A stretch of DNA of 64,000 nt from Paenibacillus timonensis (lineage in GTDB: Bacteria; Bacillota; Bacilli; Paenibacillales; Paenibacillaceae), in assembly GCF_009725205.1 (NCBI RefSeq), contig NZ_WNZY01000012.1:1-64000 (forward strand). The letters are read 5' to 3'. The notes beneath the pieces are model-generated. The model worked only from the letters and a program-made list of their open reading frames with translations, was not told the DNA's origin and made no database searches. This document shows, piece after piece, positions 18,718 to 26,342 of the stretch. Positions within the stretch are counted from its first letter, which is position 1. Each line of letters begins with the position of its first letter. The translations under genes and the position numbers were made by a program.

Positions 18718-19656
18718 TCAGTACTCCTCCTTGTTCAGCTTGTATTGCAGCACGCCAAGCACGCTTAGCACGAGGAACATCAGGACGCCCAGCGCAGTCC
18801 CTGCCCCATAGTCGAGCTGGGTAAAGGCATATTTGACCGTCAAGAGCGCGTAGGTCAACGTTGCTTTGTTTGGACCGCCGTCCAGCAAAGCCAGCTGCGA
18901 TTGGTAAGCCTGAGAAGTGCCGATCAGCTGTAGAATCAACATCAGCACGATCAAGTTCCGCATCGAGGGCAGCGTAATATATTTGATCCGGGCCCAGACG
19001 CCGGCTCCATCGATTTCCGCCGCTTCGTACCAGTCCCGCGGAATGCTCAGCACCCCGGCCAAATAAATCAGCATCGCCGAACCGAACTGCTGCCACGTCT
19101 CCATAAAGACGATCGAGACCATCGACCACCTGCCGTCGGAGACGAAGGATACCGGATCGGCCCCAAACCATCCAAGCAATGCGTTGATCGGCCCAACCGG
19201 GTCGTACATCCAGCGCCACATCCCGTATAGGACGACGCCCGGCACGACAAACGGGAGGTACGCCGCAATGCGCGCGAAGCCCTGGAACCAGCGAAGTTCG
19301 GAAATCGCGATTGATGCGGCGATCGGTACCCAAAAGCCGATCACCAAGCAAAGGAGCATATAATACAAGGTGTTGCGAACCGACAGAAGTACGTCGGGGT
19401 TGTTGAACACCTTCACATAATTGTCCATTCCGACAAACGTGTTGCCTTTGACGAAATCGATATTATAAAAGCTGTAAACCATCCCTTTGATGATCGGGAC
19501 CCATAAGAACACGATAAATATGGCAATCGCCGGAACCAGAAATAGATAACCCCACATGTACTTCTTCCAGTTTGATCCCCGCCGCGGCGACCGCATAACG
19601 TCCGCCCTAACCGTGTCCTGCTGCATGTTCCCCGGTGAAATCACGGGTTCCCCCAT
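18718..19656 (-). CDS. Sugar ABC transporter permease (MalF/LacF type)
   Basis: A 312-residue inner-membrane subunit. A cytoplasmic N-tail of about 30 residues precedes six helices, and the EAA loop YEAAEIDGAGVWARIKYITL lies near residues 213-232. The start follows AGAGGGAG. It is 104 bp downstream of the response-regulator gene and is tightly linked to the second permease. The gap holds no convincing promoter, but an AT-rich stretch with CTATAGTTCACATAG could be a regulator site. The family is certain. The sugar is inferred only from context. Confidence 0.92.
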   Translation of the reverse strand: MGEPVISPGNMQQDTVRADVMRSPRRGSNWKKYMWGYLFLVPAIAIFIVFLWVPIIKGMVYSFYNIDFVKGNTFVGMDNYVKVFNNPDVLLSVRNTLYYMLLCLVIGFWVPIAASIAISELRWFQGFARIAAYLPFVVPGVVLYGMWRWMYDPVGPINALLGWFGADPVSFVSDGRWSMVSIVFMETWQQFGSAMLIYLAGVLSIPRDWYEAAEIDGAGVWARIKYITLPSMRNLIVLMLILQLIGTSQAYQSQLALLDGGPNKATLTYALLTVKYAFTQLDYGAGTALGVLMFLVLSVLGVLQYKLNKEEY

Positions 19657-19760
19657 CTTTCTCCCTCTTTTCTACGTAGTGTCTCTATCCATTGTAAAAA
19701 GGGAGCCCTCCGGCGAACATGTCTAAAACTATGTGAACTATAGTCGTTCTTACTTCATCG

Positions 19761-21086
19761 TTATTTCTTCAGCTCCGTGGGACTAACGCCGAAATATTTC
19801 TTGAATATCTTGCTAAAGTGCTCGGGCGACTCGTAGCCCACGCGTTCGGCAATCTCGTATCGACGCAGGTCCGTGTTCAGAATCAGCGCTTTGCTCTCCT
19901 CCATCCGCAGCTTGATGACATATTCCCAAAGGTTATAGCCGGTATTTTTCTTGAACAGGTAACTTAGATAATTGGGGCTGACATGGTTGCTGCGGGCCAC
20001 CTCATGAATAGTTAACCCTTTCTGCCGGTAGTTCTCCTCGATATACTTCTTGGCACTCTCCACGATCCGGTTGCTCTGTGTCGTCAACTCCTCGGTGGAA
20101 GGGTCCTGGGTATAGTTATGCCAGTTGAAGTCGCCGTAATAAAACACATGGTAATCCCCGTGTCCCCCACCCCACAACATCGCTTTGTCCGCCTGCCGGC
20201 TCAGTGCATCCAAGAACCCCGCGCCCTTTAGAATTTGACTGATCCCAACCGTGCATAGCAAGCCAAGATACTTGTGAATGTGATGGTGCAGGCTGCGGCC
20301 CAGCATTTCGAGCTGGTTGATTTTGTTGAGGTTCGGCTCGGCATACTCTGCTTCGTTCCACTGCAGGATGAGGGCCATCTCCAGGCTCCGAGTGTAAAAA
20401 GACGCCGCCCGCCACTCCTGATGCAGCAGCTCGTTGACAATATTCAGCGCAGCGTAGCGGAATAGGCGGGTATCCTCGTCCTGGTCAGCCGACGGCTCCT
20501 TCTCGGCGGGGATGACCAGCTTGATCTTGATCACGGAAAAATACGGACCGGTAAGCCCCAACCGCTCGGCTTCGGCGGTCCGCTGCTCTTGATCTCCTTC
20601 AGAGGGTTCGCGCAAAAGGCGGCTCAGCCGATCGCCAGATTCCGGGAGCGGCTCCACCATGCGGAAGTGTTCTGCTCCCCCGGACAACCACTCCTCGGCC
20701 TGCGGCATCGGCTTATCCATCTTCAGCAGCGCGTTGCGCACGGAATCGAGGAACTGCTCGCTGTTCAGCGGCTTGATCAAATAATCCTTGGCCCCTAGCC
20801 GGATTGCCATTTGCGCGTATTGAAACGTTTCGTGCGCCGAGATAATGATCGTCTGTACCCATGGCTTGATCAGCTTCGCCTGCTGCATCAGCTCGATCCC
20901 GTTCATTTCCCCCATCTGGATGTCGGTGACCAGCAAATCGATATCCTCCATCCTTACGTAATCCAGCGCTTCATGCCCGTTATATGCAGTGTAGATCTGG
21001 CCGATATCAAGACCCGAGGCGGTCAATAGCCCGGATAATCCTTTACAAATCAACGGTTCGTCGTCGACGACCAAAATGTTATACAT
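19761..21086 (-). CDS. YesN-type response regulator with AraC DNA-binding domain
   Basis: A 441-residue cytosolic regulator. Residues 1-120 are a receiver domain (VVDDEP, phosphoacceptor Asp55 in LLVTDIQM, conserved Lys in YLIKPL). The middle is a poorly conserved linker. The last 100 residues are an AraC two-helix DNA-binding domain (IHEVARSNHVSPNYLSYLFK and IAERVGYESPEHFSKIFKK). I start at the ATG ending at 21086 because it follows CAGGGGGAAC; an earlier in-frame ATG overlapping the kinase stop lacks one. With the kinase encoded upstream it should control the adjacent sugar transporter. Confidence 0.92.
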   Translation of the reverse strand: MYNILVVDDEPLICKGLSGLLTASGLDIGQIYTAYNGHEALDYVRMEDIDLLVTDIQMGEMNGIELMQQAKLIKPWVQTIIISAHETFQYAQMAIRLGAKDYLIKPLNSEQFLDSVRNALLKMDKPMPQAEEWLSGGAEHFRMVEPLPESGDRLSRLLREPSEGDQEQRTAEAERLGLTGPYFSVIKIKLVIPAEKEPSADQDEDTRLFRYAALNIVNELLHQEWRAASFYTRSLEMALILQWNEAEYAEPNLNKINQLEMLGRSLHHHIHKYLGLLCTVGISQILKGAGFLDALSRQADKAMLWGGGHGDYHVFYYGDFNWHNYTQDPSTEELTTQSNRIVESAKKYIEENYRQKGLTIHEVARSNHVSPNYLSYLFKKNTGYNLWEYVIKLRMEESKALILNTDLRRYEIAERVGYESPEHFSKIFKKYFGVSPTELKK

Positions 21087-21106
21087 GTGCTTGTTCCCCC
21101 TGTTCG

Positions 21107-22936
21107 TCATTCGTTTCGGTCGGCCGCGAGGGGCAAGGTAATCGTAACTGCGGTGCCGCCTTCAGCTCTCCCCGCGTACTTCAAGCCGTACTCCGCCCCA
21201 AAGTGCAGCCGGAGCCGTTGATGGATGTTGCGGATCCCATAACCGAAGGACGGGCTTGGCGTCTCGTCATTAAGCAGCCTGTCGATCGCCTCGAAATCAA
21301 CCGGTTTATATCCATTGTCGGTTATTGTTATGCGAACTAGGCCCTGCGCATCGTCCGCTTCGGCGCGGATGGCGATTTCGCCGTCTTCCCCCATATGCTT
21401 AACACCATGAATGATGGCATTCTCAATGAGCGGCTGGAGCGTGATTTTGGGAATGACAGTGGCATTCAACTCGGCCGGCACGTCCCAGGTCACGCGGAAT
21501 CCGTACTCGTACCGATGCTCCTGCAGCTTGATATAAGCGGAGGCGTGCTCCAGCTCCTCCTCCAGCGTGATCAGCTCCCGGCCGCGGCTGAGGCTGATCT
21601 TCATCAGCTTAGACAGCTCCTTGATCATTTCTGCGGAGGCGTTGTTTCCCTCCATGGCGCTTTTCCAATAGATGCTTTCCAACGTGTTGTACAGCAGATG
21701 CGGGTTGATTTGTTGGTACAGGATTTGCAGTTGGGCTTCCTTCTGCTTAATGTCCATTTGGTATTTATAATGAATCAGCCCGTTGAGCCGGCGCGCCATC
21801 TCGTAAATCGTGGAGATCAACACGCTGACCTCGTCATTGCGATCGCGGTGCGGCGTCTCCGGCACTACGTTGCCCGGCTCGTAGCGGCGGACGAAATAAA
21901 CCAGCTTCTGGATCGGGGTCATGAGCGACCGCCAGAAATACAAAATCAGCACCAGACCCACCGCAAAATAAGCGATAGAGATGAGCTGGATGATTCGTTT
22001 GATTTCGTTTTGTTGCTGTAACAGCGCCTTGACAGGCACTTTATAAACAAGCTTCTGCTGTAGGACGTAATTATAATTAATGACATAAATAAAATCATCG
22101 GTGATGACGTCCTTCACTCCAATCAGGGAATCCCCCAGATCGGCCTCCGGCGGCAGATTCAGGATTGCCCCGGCCGGCGTCTCCGCTGGCGTCGAAGTCA
22201 GGATGCGGTTGCCCCAATCGGTAAAATACAGCTCCCCTTCCGGGATCGAGACCGTTTGCAACGATTCGCCGATGCGGCCGTCGACGTTGGAGACGACGAG
22301 CACGCCGATCGTGCCGTTTTTGTAAATGCTGTTGATCGCCCGGACATACGCAAGCGTTTTTTGGTTTTGCTGCCCTTGCGTAGGCGGGGACAAATGATCG
22401 ATCAGGCGTAGGTAACCGTTTCCTTTTTTTGCGACGGCTTCCTCAAACCACTCCGGCTTCTCCTGTTCGAGAAAGAAATAGACGCCCGCCTTCCGCGCCT
22501 CCGGATAATAGGGGGCAAAAAAATACGCGTTGGACGGATCATACACGTAAAGGGAATAATACAGCGGCTCGCGTTGGTCGGTTTCCTGGGAATAATTGAA
22601 CAGCAACGTCTCCAGCTTTTCGTAATTTTTGACCCGCTCCAGGACGGTTTCCGTCCCTTCACCACTGGGATTCAGCTGCTGAAGCAACGGATGCTGGAAC
22701 ACGGTAGACGTTACTTTGTTGATCGCTTCAATGTCCCGGGTGATCAGCCGAAAGTTCTGTTTGTTGAGCTCGATATAAGCATTGGTGACGTTCCGCTTCA
22801 AGATCTGATCGGCTTTGTAGTTGCCGTAGGCATTCAGGATAAATAAGGGAATCACCATCACGACGAACAGAAGAATCATTTGCTGTTTGACGTTCATGTT
22901 GGCGAACGGGTTTCTAGTTCGGTTGCCTGGTTTCAA
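21107..22936 (-). CDS. YesM-type sensor histidine kinase
   Basis: A 609-residue membrane kinase. Transmembrane helices near residues 20-40 and 310-330 flank a large extracellular sensor of dCache type. A HAMP-like segment, the His_kinase block (QINPHLLYNTLESIYWKSA, with the phosphoacceptor His in NPHLLYNT) and an HATPase domain (PLIENAIIHG, DNG, GYGIRNIHQR) follow. The start appears to be TTG ending at 22936: GGAGGTG lies 9 nt upstream, and no ATG has a comparable site. It heads the operon kinase-regulator-permease-permease-binding protein. The ligand is probably a sugar or the binding protein with sugar (inference from the family). Confidence 0.9.
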   Translation of the reverse strand: MKPGNRTRNPFANMNVKQQMILLFVVMVIPLFILNAYGNYKADQILKRNVTNAYIELNKQNFRLITRDIEAINKVTSTVFQHPLLQQLNPSGEGTETVLERVKNYEKLETLLFNYSQETDQREPLYYSLYVYDPSNAYFFAPYYPEARKAGVYFFLEQEKPEWFEEAVAKKGNGYLRLIDHLSPPTQGQQNQKTLAYVRAINSIYKNGTIGVLVVSNVDGRIGESLQTVSIPEGELYFTDWGNRILTSTPAETPAGAILNLPPEADLGDSLIGVKDVITDDFIYVINYNYVLQQKLVYKVPVKALLQQQNEIKRIIQLISIAYFAVGLVLILYFWRSLMTPIQKLVYFVRRYEPGNVVPETPHRDRNDEVSVLISTIYEMARRLNGLIHYKYQMDIKQKEAQLQILYQQINPHLLYNTLESIYWKSAMEGNNASAEMIKELSKLMKISLSRGRELITLEEELEHASAYIKLQEHRYEYGFRVTWDVPAELNATVIPKITLQPLIENAIIHGVKHMGEDGEIAIRAEADDAQGLVRITITDNGYKPVDFEAIDRLLNDETPSPSFGYGIRNIHQRLRLHFGAEYGLKYAGRAEGGTAVTITLPLAADRNE

Positions 22937-23091
22937 CGAAATGCACCTCCGGCAATTCAAATATAGCAATAATCAAAATCGGCAAGGATGCGCGATCCTA
23001 CGAAGATCGTGGCGATTTCTCCGATTCTCGCTCGCGTAGGTCTGGGCCCCTGTGCCTTACCTCTTAGTGTAGGGGATTTTGGGAATCTTGC

Positions 23092-23135
23092 CAGCAAAAA
23101 ATAAAAGGTCCCCCGGTCAACGTCCGGGGGACCTT
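23092..23135 (-). terminator. Terminator of the GH65-pgmB operon
   Basis: AAGGTCCCCCGG (23105-23116) and CCGGGGGACCTT (23124-23135) form a 12-bp perfect stem. On the minus strand TTTTATTTTTTG follows. It separates the phosphorylase operon from the kinase-transporter operon. Confidence 0.95.
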
Positions 23136-23155
23136 ATTCCATTTGGCGCGAGTCG

Positions 23156-23800
23156 TCATCTTGCCGATTGCACCAGCTCATGCAGCCCGCTGACAACAAG
23201 GTCAGCCGCTGCCAAAATGTGCGGACTGCCGATGCCCACGACGCGGCAACCGGCGGCTATGCCCGCCTGGACGCCCGCCTCCGCGTCCTCGAACACAACG
23301 CAGTCGGACGGCGGCAACGCCAACGCCGCGCTGGCGGCGAGGAACACCTCGGGGTCCGGCTTCGCCTTGGACACCTTGGTGCCGTCGATCACCGCGTCGA
23401 ACAGCTCCGCGATGCCAAGCCGGGCCAAGATGAACGCGGCGTTCTTGCTCGCCGATCCGAGGGCAATCTTCACGCCGCGCTCGCGCAGCTGCAGCAAGTA
23501 TTCCTTCGCCCCCGGCAAAATTTCCGAAGGCTCCAGCTTGGAAATCGAATCGACGTATTCATCATTTTTGTCCGCGGCCATTTGCTCGCGCTCCGCCTCC
23601 GTCGCTTCCACACCGCCCACCTCAAGTAAGATGCGAAGCGACTCCATGCGGCTAACGCCTTTCAGCCGCTCATTGTCGGCTTCGGTAAATTCGAAACCGA
23701 GACGGCGTGCCAGCGCCCGCCAGGCGAGATAGTGGTATTTGGCCGTATCGACGATCACGCCGTCAAGATCGAAGATCGCGCCTTTCATAGTTTCCAGCAT
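23156..23800 (-). CDS. pgmB: Beta-phosphoglucomutase
   Basis: A 214-residue HAD-superfamily mutase that converts beta-glucose-1-phosphate to glucose-6-phosphate. The nucleophile and acid/base aspartates are Asp11 and Asp13 in IFDLDGVIVDT. The substrate-binding SRMESL lies in the cap, SASKNA is motif II, and KPDPEVF with VVFEDAEAGVQAG are motifs III and IV. Start at the ATG ending at 23800 (GAAGGAG upstream). It is the third gene of the operon after two GH65 phosphorylases, whose product is its substrate. The 211-bp upstream gap holds a four-copy periodic repeat array. Confidence 0.95.
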   Translation of the reverse strand: MLETMKGAIFDLDGVIVDTAKYHYLAWRALARRLGFEFTEADNERLKGVSRMESLRILLEVGGVEATEAEREQMAADKNDEYVDSISKLEPSEILPGAKEYLLQLRERGVKIALGSASKNAAFILARLGIAELFDAVIDGTKVSKAKPDPEVFLAASAALALPPSDCVVFEDAEAGVQAGIAAGCRVVGIGSPHILAAADLVVSGLHELVQSAR

Positions 23801-23818
23801 GTTTGAATTCTCCTTCGA

Positions 23819-23996
23819 TGAATGTATTCGATTTTTCGAATACAATTCGCTACTAACGACAATATTGGCGAATTCTATTCGATATTTCATACAGATTCTC
23901 GGCTTCCATCACCCTATGAACCAATTAAGCATGAAATTTCATATACATTAAGCCAAAGTCGCCGGAATCAGCAAATTCTATTCGATTTTTCGTATA
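23819..23996. repeat. Periodic repeat array, family F
   Basis: Four direct copies of a roughly 24-bp motif start at about 23819, 23870, 23922 and 23973. The shared block is TATTCGAT.TTTC(G/A).ATA; the third copy keeps only the distal half (ATTTCATA). Aligned cores at 23833, 23884, 23936 and 23987 are 51, 52 and 51 bp apart. The first copy also forms a GTATTCG/CGAATAC hairpin. The array fills the gap between the GH65 stop and the pgmB start inside one operon. Confidence 0.7.
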
Positions 23997-24011
23997 TATC
24001 TATCCAAACTT

Positions 24012-26342
24012 TCAGTCAACTTCATATGGGACGCAAACGTCCTGCCCCGGTGCCACCGCCAGCTCCCGGCCCCCCACGATAAACCGCATAGCGGTCGGAT
24101 TATCGCTATGTGCCGCAATACTCACCTCTTCCCGGCTGATGCGAATCCGGTAGGATCCGCCGCGAAGGCGGACCGGGAATTCCATCGCTTGCCAAGCGGA
24201 AGGCAAAGCGGGCCGAAGCGCTGCTTTAAGGCCATCGTATCGCAAGCCGGCAAATCCCAGTATTGCCGCCATCCAAGCCCCGCCATTCGCCGCAGGATGC
24301 GTACCGCCGATATAGAGGTCACCGACATATTGTTTCGATTCCCCGGTGAGGTCGATCGTTGCCGTTCGCATAAAGTAAGGGTAACCCCAATCCGGAGATC
24401 CCGTATCTGCCGCCACCATGGCATAGATACAGGCGCTGAGGCTAGACCCATGCTCGGTGCGCGGCTCGTAGTAAGCCCAGTTCATCTGTTTGACAGACCG
24501 GTCGTAATCGCCTTTAAACAGGTGCAGCATCAGCACCACGTCCGCTTGCTTCAAAATTCGCGTCGTTGTCGCAGGGCCGTTTCCTCCACCGAGATATTCG
24601 TGCGGATGAAGCATCCGAGCCTTCAAATCCGGCAGCGAGACGTCCTCAAGCGCGTAATAGCGATCGAACTGCTCAATCAAGCCGGACTCGGCGTCCGGCT
24701 GCGGAACGTACAGCCGGTCATGCATGTCGCGGATCTGTTCCGAGCTAACGGAGCTCCCCGCCGCAAGCGCCTCGTACCGACGTGGGTTGTGCGTTCGTAG
24801 AATCTCCATGACATCCAAAGCGATGCGTAGGCACTCCTTGACCAACCGGTTGGTAAACGCGTTGTTGTTCACTCGCTCGTGATATTCGTCAGGTCCGGTA
24901 ACGTCTAGGATTTCGTACCGCTGCTTCCACGGATTGAAGTACCCGTACGAGTAAAAGAACTTGGCGCACTCCCAAGCCACCTCGGCCCCGCCGTCCAGAA
25001 GCAGACTTACATCACCGGTAAACGCGTAATACTGCCAGATCCCGTAAGCCACATCCGCGCTGATATGCACTTGCTTGTCGCGAAAATAAGTACGCATCGG
25101 ACGCCCCGTGAACACGTCGTTGACGTTAAACAGCGTACAGGCATCGTCCCCTGTCTCCTGGCTTTCCCAGGCATAGAATGCCCCATCATAGCCATATTCC
25201 GCGGCTTTGCGTTTCGCGCCGTCCAATGTATGCACCCGGTACATCATCAAATTGCGGGCTACCTCCGGCTCCGTATGCAGAAAAAAAGGCAGCATAAACA
25301 TCTCCGTATCCCAGAACACCGCACCTTTGTACACCTGCCCGGACAATCCGCGGGCCGGGATGGACACGCGCTCCGAACGATCGGGTGCGATGATGTGCAG
25401 TTGGTACATGCTGTAGCGTAACGCCAGCTGTGCCTCGTCATCGCCTTCGACCTTCATGTCGGAGGCTTCCCACTTACGCTCCCAGCGCTCGGCGTGCTCG
25501 AGTAGCAGCCGGTCGTAACCGAGTTGCCGTGCTTCCGAGACGGACTGCACCGCTGACGCCCGAACATCTTCTTCAGGAGCCCCGTCCTGCCCCGTGAATA
25601 TGGCGACGTATTTAACAAGCTCGACCGATTCGCCGGCCCGGGAATTGATGTGGATTCTGCGACGGATTGAGGTTTCCTCGAGCAGAAGCTCCCCTCTCCC
25701 CTCACCAACGATGTCCGCCGCTTCCGCCACCGTTACCGGCACGCCAAGCTCCTGCGTCCACGCGGTCAGCGACACGACTTCTCCGGTCGCATCCGACTCG
25801 CTCTCCATCCGTTCCAGATGCGGGCCGTTGATATCCCAGACGTCACCGTCAATCCCGGTGACGATCGTCAGCGCGCCGTCCCGGCTGCTCTCCACCGCGA
25901 TACGGCATACGATCAGCTCCGAGCGCACCGCGCTGCAAAACCGCTCCGACGTGATCGTTACCTCCGTGCCGTCCGCCATGAGGAACACCGATCGCCGTTG
26001 GTGTAAGGCGCGGCGCAGGTCCAGCGACTGCTCGTGAGCGACCAATTCCGGACCGCCGCCGTTTCTATCCGCCTCTACGCAGGGTCCGGCTTTCAGCACG
26101 CTCAGCGGCTTCCCTTCCCAATCGACTGTCGTCGCTAGCCCGTTCGGGGCATTCACCGGCTCACGCCATTTATCCCCAACCTTGTCGTACAGACCGGCGA
26201 CGATGGTGGCGGTCAGCTCGCTTTTGCCGAACTCCTCCAACGTTCCCCGATAACCCAAGACCCCATTACCGATCATGAATTTGTTGCCGTGATGTGCGAT
26301 TCGTTCCGGGTCGAACCCGCTTCCCCTAACGATCCAGCTCAT
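24012..26342 (-). CDS. GH65 glycoside phosphorylase (kojibiose/trehalose phosphorylase type)
   Basis: A 776-residue inverting disaccharide phosphorylase. An N-terminal beta-sandwich (about 1-270) and linker precede the (alpha/alpha)6 barrel, with FWDTEMFMLPF (343-353), YGYDGAFYAWES and the general acid Glu486 in VTGPDEYHERVNNN. A small C-terminal beta-sheet closes it. It cleaves an alpha-glucoside with phosphate to beta-glucose-1-phosphate, which suits pgmB downstream. The ATG overlaps the preceding GH65 stop by 4 bp. Local motifs around the barrel resemble kojibiose or trehalose phosphorylases more than maltose phosphorylases, but the substrate needs assay. Length is typical. Confidence 0.9.
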   Translation of the reverse strand: MSWIVRGSGFDPERIAHHGNKFMIGNGVLGYRGTLEEFGKSELTATIVAGLYDKVGDKWREPVNAPNGLATTVDWEGKPLSVLKAGPCVEADRNGGGPELVAHEQSLDLRRALHQRRSVFLMADGTEVTITSERFCSAVRSELIVCRIAVESSRDGALTIVTGIDGDVWDINGPHLERMESESDATGEVVSLTAWTQELGVPVTVAEAADIVGEGRGELLLEETSIRRRIHINSRAGESVELVKYVAIFTGQDGAPEEDVRASAVQSVSEARQLGYDRLLLEHAERWERKWEASDMKVEGDDEAQLALRYSMYQLHIIAPDRSERVSIPARGLSGQVYKGAVFWDTEMFMLPFFLHTEPEVARNLMMYRVHTLDGAKRKAAEYGYDGAFYAWESQETGDDACTLFNVNDVFTGRPMRTYFRDKQVHISADVAYGIWQYYAFTGDVSLLLDGGAEVAWECAKFFYSYGYFNPWKQRYEILDVTGPDEYHERVNNNAFTNRLVKECLRIALDVMEILRTHNPRRYEALAAGSSVSSEQIRDMHDRLYVPQPDAESGLIEQFDRYYALEDVSLPDLKARMLHPHEYLGGGNGPATTTRILKQADVVLMLHLFKGDYDRSVKQMNWAYYEPRTEHGSSLSACIYAMVAADTGSPDWGYPYFMRTATIDLTGESKQYVGDLYIGGTHPAANGGAWMAAILGFAGLRYDGLKAALRPALPSAWQAMEFPVRLRGGSYRIRISREEVSIAAHSDNPTAMRFIVGGRELAVAPGQDVCVPYEVD

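Noticed and set aside
18716..19351. N-terminal extension of the MalG-type permease frame
   Set aside because: It overlaps the MalF-type permease in another frame; a good start with AAGGAGGAG lies at 18715.
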